DNA of 64,000 bases from a virus (IMGVR_UViG_3300037010_003016:1-64000); one strand, 5' to 3'. Shown: positions 1-8,782, numbered from the stretch's first letter. The notes: generated by a model from the letters alone, not told the origin. Translations and numbers: made by a program.

Positions 1-669
1 TTTGAATCGTATGATGAGTATGGAAATATTGTTCCTTCAGAAGAGCAGTATTTTGTCAATAAGATTAGAGCGTTTTCAAATCTTCTTGATAACTCTCATT
101 ATTTTTCATTTAGGCTTCTTCTTTCTGAACAGTTTGAAAGAGTAACCGAAGTAACTGATAAGAAATTTGTAAAAAGGTTGAAGAAGAGTTCTAAAGATGA
201 ATATATCACTAATCGGTTGAAAGAAATAGATGAAATTTTTGAAGGTAAAAAAACATTTAGTGAACAAGAAAAACTTCTAAGTGAACTAGAGTCGATTAGA
301 ATAAGGTTTTCAAAATATAAAACTTTTTCTAGGGAATATGCTTTAGAACTATATAAGGAAAGTTTAAGAGATAGAAATTTTATTTTTACTCTAAAGCGCC
401 TCTTTATATTTTTAAAAGATGACAAGAAAACCTTGAAGAAAAGGAGAACTGAGCTTCTTCTTGAAAGTTCTATGAGTAGCGAAGAGAATAAATACAAGAA
501 ATTTCTCGATCTTTGCATTAAATTCAACGGTATGAAATTAAAGGAGTGGTACACTCTGAATGAAATAACCGAAGAAGAAAGGACTCTTTTGGAGCAAATA
601 GGGTTCAAACAGAATAGTAAGAGACTCGAGTTGGGTAAAAAATATAGAGATGTCATAGAAGCTAATTAA
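1..669 (+). CDS. Unknown protein, 5' end outside window
   Basis: The reading frame is open from base 1, so this is the C-terminal 222 residues of a longer protein. An apparent TTG start at 178 lies inside this open frame and need not be real. The product is rich in Lys, Glu, Arg and Leu and looks mostly helical (for example KRLKEIDEIFEG and KYRDVIEAN). I see no signal peptide, membrane segment, cysteine cluster or motif I recognise. It ends about 50 nt before a late-promoter box and the vertex-like genes, so it probably belongs to a separate transcript. Function unknown. Confidence 0.6.
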   Translation, partial: FESYDEYGNIVPSEEQYFVNKIRAFSNLLDNSHYFSFRLLLSEQFERVTEVTDKKFVKRLKKSSKDEYITNRLKEIDEIFEGKKTFSEQEKLLSELESIRIRFSKYKTFSREYALELYKESLRDRNFIFTLKRLFIFLKDDKKTLKKRRTELLLESSMSSEENKYKKFLDLCIKFNGMKLKEWYTLNEITEEERTLLEQIGFKQNSKRLELGKKYRDVIEAN

Positions 670-717
670 AAGTAGTTTGGACTATAGATAATTATATCTG
701 TTTATGATTATCTTACA

Positions 718-725
718 AATAAATA
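718..725 (+). promoter_or_regulatory. Late promoter box AATAAATA
   Basis: AATAAATA lies 43 nt upstream of the ATG of the first vertex-like gene. It matches the T4 late -10 motif (TATAAATA) in seven of eight positions and recurs upstream of many structural genes here. Assignment is by motif and position only. Confidence 0.55.
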
Positions 726-768
726 GTAAAGATTTGAATTGTACAAAATAAAAAAGAGGTTCTGTTTA

Positions 769-2043
769 ATGAATAATGAAATAACAGCCAGTAAGGTCTT
801 AGAGAATTCAAAGAAGGCTATACAGCTGAGCGAATCATCAGTTGGAGATATTTCCTTTCAAGAACAACTACTTGATAAGGTAATTCAATATACCTATAAC
901 AATTCTATACTTGACAAAATTTCATCAATAGTTCCTCTTGATGGCCCAATAGGCAAAGTTTATGTTCAAACGGCGAACTACGCAGGAAATTCTAAAACTG
1001 CTAAAGAGAATAACACTAAAGTCATCAAATTGACCTCTACTTGTCCTTGGACTGTTGGAGCTAGAATAAAAAAAGATGGTAATAATCCTGAAATAGCAAC
1101 AGTAAGATTTGTTGAGTTGAATAAAGTTCTTCTTGAGTTTGATGTTCCAGGAGAAACATTTGCTGTTGGAGATAGTATTACTGACGGAAATAACAAAGAA
1201 ACAGTAAAAGATGTTTTCTCTTCAAGAATAGCTATTAAAAAGGTATTCAATACTTATTCTGGTCCATTCCTTACTTCTGATGGTGAAAAACTTGTTCCTA
1301 GAGAAATTAATCATTCTATTAGAGCTCTTACTCTTACTACTCAAACTAGAAAGATTAAATCCGTTTTAACTAGAGAAGTTATAAAAGATATTCAAGCTCA
1401 ATTTGGAATGGAAAATGCTGTAGAGATTATAGCTAAAACTCTAGCAGAAGAAATAAACAACGAAGTTGAGCAAGAGTTGTTTGATTATCTTAGAGCAATA
1501 GCAAGAGAAGGCGGAGATCTTGTTGTAAGTGATAGAGATGGTTCTACAGATTTGATTTACGCTTACACGATTATATACACCAAAATAGTAAAAGAGCTTG
1601 CTGATATTTCTAAAAGAACAGGAAGAAATATTGTTGGCTTCGCTATTGCTTCACATAGAACTGTTGCTGCTCTTTCAGCTTCTGGTGCTCTTGACCTATC
1701 AAAAGGTGGTAAAACTGAACAAGAAAATGTAGTTACAGACACAGATTATATAGGTAAAGCTCTCGGATATATCGATATTATAAAAAGTAACTATCAAGAT
1801 GATGAAGAAGTTATTGTTGGATTTAATGCTGGTAAATTTAAAACTGATTCAGGTTTGATTTTCTCCCCTTATAATCTTACTATTACTACAGCAACTAATC
1901 CTGAAACAGGCGAAGAAAACCTTGTTGTATTTTATAGATATGCTTTCGGAAGAAATCCTTTTGACGAAGGAACAGGTCTAAATGATTCTGACTTCTTTTG
2001 TAGATTTACAGTAGATTACTCACAAGTTAAGCAGGTAATATGA
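769..2043 (+). CDS. 24: Capsid vertex protein, gp24/gp23 family
   Basis: This 424-residue protein belongs to the T4 gp23/gp24 HK97-fold capsid family. Supporting segments are the helix LTREVIKDIQAQFGMENAVE, the stretch LAEEINNEVEQELFDYL and the C-terminal GRNPFDEGTGLNDSDFF; T4 gp24 is about the same length. An inserted beta segment (around residues 100-150, VGDSITDGNN) resembles inserts in the neighbouring paralogue and in gp23 at the right edge. I start at ATG 769 because GAGG (756-759) is well spaced for it; an upstream in-frame TTG at 739 has no such site. In T4 gp24 forms the pentameric vertices and is cut by gp21. It touches the next gene, suggesting coupled translation. Confidence 0.75.
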   Translation: MNNEITASKVLENSKKAIQLSESSVGDISFQEQLLDKVIQYTYNNSILDKISSIVPLDGPIGKVYVQTANYAGNSKTAKENNTKVIKLTSTCPWTVGARIKKDGNNPEIATVRFVELNKVLLEFDVPGETFAVGDSITDGNNKETVKDVFSSRIAIKKVFNTYSGPFLTSDGEKLVPREINHSIRALTLTTQTRKIKSVLTREVIKDIQAQFGMENAVEIIAKTLAEEINNEVEQELFDYLRAIAREGGDLVVSDRDGSTDLIYAYTIIYTKIVKELADISKRTGRNIVGFAIASHRTVAALSASGALDLSKGGKTEQENVVTDTDYIGKALGYIDIIKSNYQDDEEVIVGFNAGKFKTDSGLIFSPYNLTITTATNPETGEENLVVFYRYAFGRNPFDEGTGLNDSDFFCRFTVDYSQVKQVI

Positions 2044-2044
2044 T

Positions 2045-3193
2045 ATGATAAATGAAAGTACACTCTCAACAGATTTAGTCGAGTTTGCGTCACTAGAGAA
2101 AAAGATATTTGAAAGAATTTATTCAAATAGTTTAGCAAGTAATGTATGTTCTGTTCAGAGAATGAAAACTCCAACAGACTTTGTCTATTCTTTCTATACA
2201 TCTCATCATCCAGAAGGAACAAATAACTCTCAAAATTTTTCATTTATTATGATTGATAAATCTTTGAATATTTCAGTAGGAGATACTCTTACTACTTCTA
2301 CAGGAAAAGGTATAGTAAGATATTTTGAAAAACTTAATATACTTATTGACATTTATGACGGTTCAATGTCTGTAGGTCAAGATATTAAAACTTCTGACAA
2401 TTCATCGGCTAAAATAAAAAGAATTACTAAAAATATATCATCTATTATTTTTGCCTTTTCTAGATTTTTTGAGTCTAATGAAATTACTATTCCTAACTCA
2501 ATAGACCTAAGTGTAAAAAGAATTAAAACTACAGCTATAAGTAAAAAAATCAAAACTCAAATTACAAGAGAAGTTCTAGAAGATATAAAATTTCTTTATC
2601 CTACTGATTTTGAAGATAAAATAGCTCAAAACCTTTCTCAAGTAGTTATAGATGAAATTGATAGAGAGATAATTTTTACACTAAAAGATATTTCTACAAT
2701 TTTACCAACACTAGCTTTAGATTCTAATGACCTTCCACCTAACCAAGATATACCTAGCGCACTTTTTAGTAATCTTAATTTGGATATTATGTCTCTTAAC
2801 TCTATAATTAATAGAGGTCTTTCTTTTGAGATTATAATGTCTCCTAAAGTAGCTGGATACCTATTATCATCAATTCAATCATCTATTACATCAGATAAAA
2901 GCGGAACAGGAAGAGATGAAAAATATATTGGTACTCTTTCTGGTTATGACTGCTATGTTGACAATTTTGCTGATGAAGACTATTATATGATTTTCTATAA
3001 TAGCGAGAAATTTGGTGATTCAACACTTATACTAGGAAATTATAAAGATAAGCTTTACTTTGCTACTGATTATGAAACAGGAAAAGAAACTCTTTTCTAT
3101 TTAAATAGAAAATCTATATGTAGAAATCCTCAAGATACTGGTTCAGGATTAAATGATTCGATTTTTTCATATTACAGAACTGTGACATTTTAA
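2045..3193 (+). CDS. Second capsid vertex-like paralogue
   Basis: This 382-residue protein starts one base after the previous stop. It is a diverged relative of the gene before it: both have an ITREV.EDIK..(Y/F) helix, an inserted GxVRYFEKLNIL beta segment and a C-terminus ending RNP.D.GSGLNDS.F. It is probably the product of a tandem duplication. It could be a second vertex protein, a minor capsid subunit or a decoration or core protein. Identity to the gp23/gp24 family is well supported; its separate role is inference. Confidence 0.65.
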   Translation: MINESTLSTDLVEFASLEKKIFERIYSNSLASNVCSVQRMKTPTDFVYSFYTSHHPEGTNNSQNFSFIMIDKSLNISVGDTLTTSTGKGIVRYFEKLNILIDIYDGSMSVGQDIKTSDNSSAKIKRITKNISSIIFAFSRFFESNEITIPNSIDLSVKRIKTTAISKKIKTQITREVLEDIKFLYPTDFEDKIAQNLSQVVIDEIDREIIFTLKDISTILPTLALDSNDLPPNQDIPSALFSNLNLDIMSLNSIINRGLSFEIIMSPKVAGYLLSSIQSSITSDKSGTGRDEKYIGTLSGYDCYVDNFADEDYYMIFYNSEKFGDSTLILGNYKDKLYFATDYETGKETLFYLNRKSICRNPQDTGSGLNDSIFSYYRTVTF

Positions 3194-3209
3194 AATTTAA
3201 AGGATTATA

Positions 3210-3836
3210 TTGTTTAAATTTCATTCAAACGAAAAGGAGTCAATTCTTTTCGACTACGCTTATTTTCCTATAGAGGAAATAGAATCTCCTGATTATAACT
3301 GCTTTGATATTCTATTTCAAGTCGCAATTCATAAAGACTTAGAAACAGAAGACTTTAAATTCATTTCTTCTAGCGGTTCTGATGAATATGATTTTATCCA
3401 TACTAAAATACAAGATTTGCCTCTTACAGATTTTACTAATAGTATAAATGGACTAAGAAAAGTTGTTCTTGAAATGTTTTACTCTTTGAAAGAAGGCAAT
3501 AGTAATAAGTGTTTGGAAGAAGAAAAACATTCTTTTGTTGTATCTAGAGGTGAGGAAGAAGACCTTTTTAAAATTGTATTTAAATTTCATTATAATGCGG
3601 ATGATAGTATTTACGGTGGAGTAGAAATATATTCTCTTTTAGAAGAGAAATTTTTAGAAGAGAAAGGAATAAAGATAGATTATTTCTTTTTTGAAGGAAT
3701 GAAATTTTTTAAAATTACGAAAGGCGACTTTGAAGGAAGCTTTCAGATAGAAGGAAAATTTCAAACTGAATCTAATATGAATCGTTGGGTATTTCAAATT
3801 ATTGAAATCTTTAGGATAGTTAGTTTTGTAGAGTAA
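3210..3836 (+). CDS. Unknown protein with TTG start
   Basis: This 208-residue protein has no recognised domain. It is acidic and aromatic-rich (DYAYFPIEEIESPDYN near the start) and looks like a soluble alpha/beta protein. TTG 3210 is the start because AAAGGA lies just upstream and the first in-frame ATG would remove most of the protein. It follows the vertex pair by 16 nt and is probably cotranscribed, so a minor head or head-completion role is possible but unsupported by sequence. Confidence 0.5.
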   Translation: MFKFHSNEKESILFDYAYFPIEEIESPDYNCFDILFQVAIHKDLETEDFKFISSSGSDEYDFIHTKIQDLPLTDFTNSINGLRKVVLEMFYSLKEGNSNKCLEEEKHSFVVSRGEEEDLFKIVFKFHYNADDSIYGGVEIYSLLEEKFLEEKGIKIDYFFFEGMKFFKITKGDFEGSFQIEGKFQTESNMNRWVFQIIEIFRIVSFVE

Positions 3837-3886
3837 TTTTAAGGAATAAGATTCATAGAGTAAAGGTTTGTTGCTGTTGGTTCTCT

Positions 3887-3894
3887 AATAAATA
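3887..3894 (+). promoter_or_regulatory. Late promoter box AATAAATA
   Basis: AATAAATA, 28 nt upstream of the homing endonuclease ATG, suggests that this free-standing endonuclease is expressed late on its own transcript. Confidence 0.5.
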
Positions 3895-3922
3895 ATCTAT
3901 AAAAAATTTATGGAGAATTATA

Positions 3923-5011
3923 ATGAACATAGAAAGCTTCCTACCAAACACTAACCTTTCGAAAAGGTATATAAACTTTTGTAAGAAGTTTAATACATTA
4001 AGTAAAACTCATACTCATAAACATCATATACTACTAAGAGCGTTATTTCCTGAATATGAAAATCTTAATTTATATCCTTGGAATGGTGTTAATCTATCTT
4101 ACAGAGCTCATTTTATAGCTCATATAATGCTAGCTAGAATTTTTGGTGGAAAAATGGTTTATGCTCTTTGGCAGCTAAAACACACATCAGAAAAAAGAGG
4201 ATGGGGAGAGATTACTAATTCGAGACTTTTTGAGAAAGTTAACAGAGAGATTTTCGAAAAATTTAAAACTGTTGATGAAAATGGTTTGAGTGAATATAAA
4301 AAGGCGGCTTTAAAGGCGGCGAAAACTAGAAAGGAAACAGTTCTAGAGAATGGATTGACTAATGCTCAGGATAGTGGTAGACGTGGTTATAAAACTAGGA
4401 AGGAAACTATTTTAGAAAATGGAATGTCTGTTCAAGAACTCATAATCCAAAAAACAAAAGAAAAGCTGTCTGAAGTAGGCGAAGACGGTTTAACTGGTTA
4501 TCAGAGAAAAGGTAGAAAAACTTCAGAAAGTTTGAAAGGTTATAAACCTTCTAAAGAAACCATAGAAAAGAGAGCAGCTGCAGTAAAGAAATATTATCAA
4601 AGTTTAACTCCTGAAGAAAGAGAAAAATATGCTGAGAAAAGAAGAGGAGAAAATAGTGGTGCTTTTGGGCGTATTTGGATAAAGAAGGGTAGAGAAAGTA
4701 TATCCATTAAGCAAGAAGAGTTAGAAGAGTATTTAAATGATGGCTGGGTTAAAGGGAAGACACAAAATAATTTAGGTACTGTTTGGATGACAAATGGTGT
4801 AGATAGTTTTCAGGTAGAGAAAGACAGAATAGAAGAATTTTTGAATAAAGGGTTTAGAAGAGGCAGGATTGTGAATATGGATCCCGAAAAAATGAAAACC
4901 AATCTAGGAAAAAGTTGGTATCATAATGATAAGCTTAAAATATGTAAAACATTATTACCAGAAGAAGTAACTAAAGGTTGGGTAAAAGGAAGAAAAAGCT
5001 ATAAGTCTTAA
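3923..5011 (+). CDS. Homing endonuclease, HNH-like, free-standing
   Basis: This 362-residue protein reads as a mobile HNH-type nuclease. Residues about 30-65 carry a His-rich catalytic-like segment (HTHKHHILLRALFPEY, then NLSYRAHFIAHIML). The middle holds repeats built on ENGL (DENGLSEYKKAALKAAK, LENGMSVQEL), like those of the intron-borne nuclease downstream. The C-terminal third holds three copies of a W(I/M)..G...(I/F) motif ending in GWVKG or GFRRG, a pattern seen as a DNA-contacting module in phage homing endonucleases. It is convergent with exon 2 of the sheath gene, a typical place for a mobile endonuclease. The exact nuclease class is less certain than its mobile nature. Confidence 0.65.
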   Translation: MNIESFLPNTNLSKRYINFCKKFNTLSKTHTHKHHILLRALFPEYENLNLYPWNGVNLSYRAHFIAHIMLARIFGGKMVYALWQLKHTSEKRGWGEITNSRLFEKVNREIFEKFKTVDENGLSEYKKAALKAAKTRKETVLENGLTNAQDSGRRGYKTRKETILENGMSVQELIIQKTKEKLSEVGEDGLTGYQRKGRKTSESLKGYKPSKETIEKRAAAVKKYYQSLTPEEREKYAEKRRGENSGAFGRIWIKKGRESISIKQEELEEYLNDGWVKGKTQNNLGTVWMTNGVDSFQVEKDRIEEFLNKGFRRGRIVNMDPEKMKTNLGKSWYHNDKLKICKTLLPEEVTKGWVKGRKSYKS

Positions 5012-5026
5012 TTGACTTATAGCTTT
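4995..5026. terminator. Bidirectional terminator hairpin
   Basis: A 13-bp perfect stem (AAAGCTATAAGTC with its complement) around loop TTAATT spans the stop codon of the + strand endonuclease, followed by T-rich DNA. It lies between convergent genes and can serve both strands. Confidence 0.7.
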
Positions 5027-5031
5027 TATAG

Positions 5032-5448
5032 TTAGATGGATTGTACCACCTGTTCGAACTTGAGCGAATTTCCTACCGCTGTAAACCCAAGAGATATGAA
5101 TTCCATTGTATATACTGGTTTTATAAGTATATTAACAATAAATTCGCCTCTAGCTATTACTTCAGGAGTATTCTTACTTAAGTCGATATAGAACTGATCT
5201 ACACCAGGATCTTGAGCAAGAACCGGAGTAATAGTTGATTTGAATCTTTCTCTTGTAAATTCGTTGTTTTTTGCGAAACAGAACGCATTAGCCATTTTAG
5301 AGATAACTCTTTCAAGTTTATTGAATAGGCATCTAACATTAACTCTGTCAAACGCACTAGCATAACCATTAAGAGTTTTTTGTCCCCAGATAACTTTACC
5401 TTGTCCGACAAAATTTACTACAGGGTTTACCCTACTTTTGTATAAAAG
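5032..5448 (-). CDS. 18: Tail sheath gp18, exon 2 (C-terminus)
   Basis: Translated on the minus strand from about 5448 this gives LLYKSRVNPVVNFVGQGKV, then WGQKTL, AFDRVNVRCLFNKLE and IVNILIKPVYTMEFISLGF, which is the conserved C-terminal domain of T4 gp18. The frame is closed upstream by a stop in the intron. An internal ATG at 5295 is just a Met inside the domain. Joining it to exon 1 (ending QRD at 7216) restores the gp18 order QRD-x-LYK..VNP and gives a sheath of about 630 residues, close to T4 gp18. The sheath contracts to drive the tube through the envelope, so the C-terminus is essential and splicing should be required. Confidence 0.85.
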   Translation of the reverse strand, partial: LLYKSRVNPVVNFVGQGKVIWGQKTLNGYASAFDRVNVRCLFNKLERVISKMANAFCFAKNNEFTRERFKSTITPVLAQDPGVDQFYIDLSKNTPEVIARGEFIVNILIKPVYTMEFISLGFTAVGNSLKFEQVVQSI

Positions 5449-5833
5449 CTTTTATATTCGCATTTGTTCGTTACACAAATACCGCATTTACTGCTGCTTA
5501 TAGTTTCCTATAAGATTAGACTATATCTTCATCTATTTCTAGATGTCTACCATTTCCACTCACTCGAGTGTACGAACTTTCGTTCTAGTCGTTGAACCTT
5601 CTACATTTTAAAGTAGCTTGGCTGCTGATTGTCCAATTCTATTCATTTTTAAACATTCAAGCTTAGATTTTCATCTTACTTTGTAGTTGAATAGACTCTA
5701 AGGATTTTCCAGCAATTAGATAGATTAATTTTTCCATATATCACTATATGGCGAGACCTTTTTATAACAATAAAAAGAATAAGAACATTACTGCCTTCGG
5801 AACAGTAAGTGTTTAATATAAAAACACACAGAT

Positions 5834-5841
5834 TATTTATT
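5834..5841 (-). promoter_or_regulatory. Late-promoter-like box inside intron (3' part)
   Basis: The minus strand reads AATAAATA between the intron ORF and the catalytic core. It could start transcripts that hold the core and exon 2 only, or may be chance in AT-rich DNA. Confidence 0.25.
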
Positions 5842-5934
5842 TTGGTTGTTTTTGTGATATAGGTTTAAGAGAATATATTTGCTTTTAGTTTTCAGTTTCA
5901 TTAGATGTAACTATTTAGGAAGCCTAGTCTGTTT

Positions 5935-7095
5935 TTACCAGACTAGGTTGTTTATTAAAGTATCAAGATCAATCGAACAAGCTCTATTTTTAGATAGATT
6001 GTTTCTAGCAGAAATCATTTCAAGATTAGCTATATTACCTATGATGTATGGCGGAACACAGTTTTTAAAGCCTTCGTGTATTGAAAATTTATGGTCTAGA
6101 TGGTATGAACCTGCTTTATTTGCATGTCCTCTTAAATCATAATCCGGAAGCTTCTTTATCTGCTCATCGAATTTTTTCATACATTTATAAACTTTGTATC
6201 TGTAATGTTGAAAATCGTCTTTATCTTCTGGTCTAGTAAATCTTCCAGAATTATATTGTGCTTCAGTTTGTCTTTGGTAGAAATTTAATCCGTTTTCGTC
6301 TATATCGTTCAATCTTTTTATATGTAGTCTTTGATAGTAATTTAGTCCGTTTTCGTCTATATCGTTCAATCTTTTTATATGTAGTCTTTGATAGTAATTT
6401 AGTCCATTTTCATCTATATCATTCAGTTTCCTCTGATGAATTCTGTTGTAATGATCTAATCCATTTTTATCTATATCATTTAGTTTCCTCTGATGAATTC
6501 TATCATAATGATCTAATCCATTTTCATCAATTTTACTTTTAAGTGTTTTTGCAGCTTTTAAATGTGTTTCTTTGATTTTTTCTTTATTATTTGTATTAGA
6601 CCATTCTTGGAATGGAGAATAGAAAGTTCCTCTTTCTAAAGCATTTTTATAACCCTTTAATCCTTCTAATCTACGATAATCTTCACCGTATCTTTCTCTT
6701 TTTGTTTGATCACATTTTTGTCTTATTTCTTTTCTTCGTTCTTCTGTATGAAGACTTTTTGTTTCATTCATTTTTGCTACTCTTTTAGTTTGATCTGTAG
6801 AGTATAATGAACCATAAGCTGAGTTACAAGAACCATTTCCACAAGTTTTGTTAAAGCCTTTCACGAATGAACGAAATTTTCTTTTCTTTCCACATATTTT
6901 ACATGCTAGGTCTTCTAATTTAATTTCGTGGAAAATGATATAAACTCTTTCCATCATTTTTGTATCTTCCGGAAGAAAACTAGTGAAATTTATAATGTCG
7001 TCTTTTCTTCTTTTTATAACGAGAGCGTTTGAGGTAAGAGCATCGTTTCCGAATTTGTTTAGATAGTTTTGGATGTCTTGTTGAAGTTGTTTCAT
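5935..7095 (-). CDS. Intron-encoded HNH homing endonuclease
   Basis: This 386-residue protein lies wholly inside the group I intron. Residues about 58-90 hold a zinc-like cysteine cluster (CKICGKKRKF, then CGNGSC). Residues about 185-285 are five tandem 19-residue units built on LNDIDENGLNYYQR, probably helical DNA-contacting repeats. The C-terminus has the nuclease motif YHLDHKFSIHEGF, then PPYIIGNIANLEMISARNN and LSKNRACSI, an HNH arrangement (D-H, N, N) typical of phage homing enzymes. Its role would be to cut intronless sheath alleles and spread the intron. It has its own late-promoter box 90 nt upstream, within the intron. Confidence 0.85.
   Translation of the reverse strand: MKQLQQDIQNYLNKFGNDALTSNALVIKRRKDDIINFTSFLPEDTKMMERVYIIFHEIKLEDLACKICGKKRKFRSFVKGFNKTCGNGSCNSAYGSLYSTDQTKRVAKMNETKSLHTEERRKEIRQKCDQTKRERYGEDYRRLEGLKGYKNALERGTFYSPFQEWSNTNNKEKIKETHLKAAKTLKSKIDENGLDHYDRIHQRKLNDIDKNGLDHYNRIHQRKLNDIDENGLNYYQRLHIKRLNDIDENGLNYYQRLHIKRLNDIDENGLNFYQRQTEAQYNSGRFTRPEDKDDFQHYRYKVYKCMKKFDEQIKKLPDYDLRGHANKAGSYHLDHKFSIHEGFKNCVPPYIIGNIANLEMISARNNLSKNRACSIDLDTLINNLVW
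6285..6535 (-). repeat. 57-bp tandem repeats in intron endonuclease
   Basis: Four to five in-frame 57-bp units encode the ENGL repeats. Two central copies (about 6293-6405) are nearly identical and the outer ones diverge, as expected of recent internal duplication. Confidence 0.75.
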
Positions 7096-7184
7096 TGAAG
7101 TGCCTTTAATTTTAATTAAAGGTTATGAAATAGACCTAAAAGTTCCGAAGTTTTAGGTCTGTGTGTTTTATATAACCTTTCAGT

Positions 7185-7192
7185 TATTTATT
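7185..7192 (-). promoter_or_regulatory. Late promoter box inside the intron
   Basis: The minus strand reads AATAAATA about 90 nt upstream of the intron endonuclease ATG and just inside the intron. Intron endonucleases in T4 are known to have their own late promoters inside the intron, so this placement fits. Confidence 0.5.
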
Positions 7193-7215
7193 ATTCTTTT
7201 TAAACGGGCACACCA

Positions 7216-8691
7216 ATCTCTTTGCCCCGAGTTTGGACTGTAGTAAAGCTTTGTTATACCTTTTAGCACGCCATTAATAAGACCTGCAGAAGCCTCAGAC
7301 TCTGATAAGTTATAAGAAGTTTTAGCTCTTGCGCCAGCAATAAGACCAGCAACATTACACCATCTTAACTTATCATTCCATTTATCATAGAATTGTGTGT
7401 AATTATCATAGAACGCAACAAATGAAGTGTTTAGGTTCATTGGCGAATTTGAATCGTTTATATATGCTATTTGTTTAGCAACAATGTCTGAAGATTTAAG
7501 ACCGATTACATTCTCATATTTTGCGCCTACATAGCATATACAGTCAGCTCTATTCATAGCAAGAGTAGCCGCCGCAAGATGCGCTTGTTCATTAGCTATA
7601 ACTATATCTACATCAACTTCTTCTTTATTAGAGAATACATCATATGCTACTTCTATGTCATCAGTATTTGGAAGACCAGAATTACCATAAGCAAGTTTAA
7701 GAGTTGTAGAATCGTTAGCTAGCGCAGAAGCAACAGTAGTTGTTAATTTGTTGTGAACCACATACACATAGTTAGACTGTCTGTTTAGTACATCTTCGAT
7801 GTAAGTAGATCTATTTGTATAGTCTTTTGTTCCTGGAACAAGAGAAACAATAAATTTCTCTACCATAACGCCACCAACAGAAATAACGATAGCTATTTCA
7901 GTAGTTGTAGGATATCTGTCAAATAGTTGACTGAAAAGAACTCCAGGAAGAGCTTGAGAAGTAGAACCATTAGTGAAATCAGCTGTATTACCGATAGAGA
8001 TAGTGATATTGTTACCAAATTCGCCTGGATCTTTCGCTATAAATTGAAGAGCAACATTATTAGCATCGGTAACACCAAAACTAGCGTTAAAATCTTCAAA
8101 GTATTGAGAATTTGGAACAAATATTCCAAGTTTTTTAAGAGCTAGCGCATACGGAGCAGTGCCACCTACTTTTTTGGCTTCAACAGCTGCGTTTGTAGCT
8201 TTAACAAATTTTTCTACAAGAGAATTCTTATCAACAGCAGTAGCAAGAGTTTCTACAAGATCAACACTTGAAGAATTTACTTTGTCTATTGTATAGATGT
8301 GAGTTCTATCGCCGTTAAAAACAATTTTATCACCTTCAGAAAAATTAGTAATATGGTCTATTGAAACAGTTTTTGAACCAGAAGCAGCAGCATCTGTTAC
8401 TGTTGAAGTGGTTGAAACTAGTGATCCATTACTATCGATTGCTCTAGAAACAAGAAGAGAGCTTCCGTAAAGAAGGAACGAATAGCATTGGAACCAGTCA
8501 TTATAATTTGAATCTGTAGGTTCACCGTAATTAGATATCAAATCGTCAACAGAAGAAACAAGTTTGTATACACCAACTTGACCTCTTTTAAATAACCCAG
8601 CAAATGCACCAGTAGCAGAAGATACTGACGGTACAATTATGCTCATATCAATTTCGTGTGTATAAACACCAGGAGAAAGCATAGTAGCCAT
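7216..8691 (-). CDS. 18: Tail sheath gp18, exon 1 (N-terminus)
   Basis: The first 492 residues of the contractile sheath begin ATMLSPGVYTHEIDMSIIVP, the typical gp18 start that links neighbouring subunits, followed by SATGAFAGLFKRGQVG. They end GITKLYYSPNSGQRD, which aligns with T4 gp18 just before LYK..VNP. Unspliced translation would add 11 residues and stop at 7180, giving a 503-residue truncated sheath. A late-promoter box (8783-8790) and the block of tail-tip genes on the other strand lie upstream. Confidence 0.88.
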
Positions 8692-8782
8692 TTTTATATT
8701 TCCTTATAATTGTCAAGGGTCAAAGTTTTAAGCAGAATGACAAGTTCTGCGCCCAAGTCTTAGTTGGGGTCTTTGCCGAATT

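Larger units (their letters stand above)
5449..7215 (-). mobile_element. Group I intron in tail sheath gene
   Basis: On the minus strand the conserved group I core is readable: P4 5' strand TTGCTGGAAA (about 5706-5716), the partner AATCAGCAGCCAAGC (5616-5630), the P7 5' strand within GTTCAACGACTAG (5584-5598), a P8 hairpin CATCTA/TAGATG, and the P7 3' strand GAAGATATAGTC (5519-5530), whose TAGTC pairs with GACTA. P9-type hairpins follow. The proposed junction is exon 1 ending GAT (7216-7218) and intron ending G (5449), which obeys the U/G rule and restores the protein alignment. P1 pairing is weak as I read it, so the boundaries may shift by a few bases. The intron is about 1.77 kb and carries an HNH ORF. 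Confidence 0.88.

Noticed and set aside
5199-5411. 70-codon minus-strand frame across sheath exon 2
   Set aside because: It overlaps the sheath C-terminus in another frame; the sheath frame matches gp18 through the whole interval.
6285-6535. Possible CRISPR array
   Set aside because: Repeats are adjacent, in frame and coding with no spacers; the same is true of 31486-32045.
7180-7215. Sheath as a frameshifted pseudogene ending at 7180
   Set aside because: Exon 2 is intact 1.77 kb away and the gap holds a group I core and an endonuclease, so splicing explains the break better than decay.
5449-7215. Intein instead of intron
   Set aside because: Stop codons interrupt the sheath frame on both sides of the insert, so no continuous precursor protein could be made.
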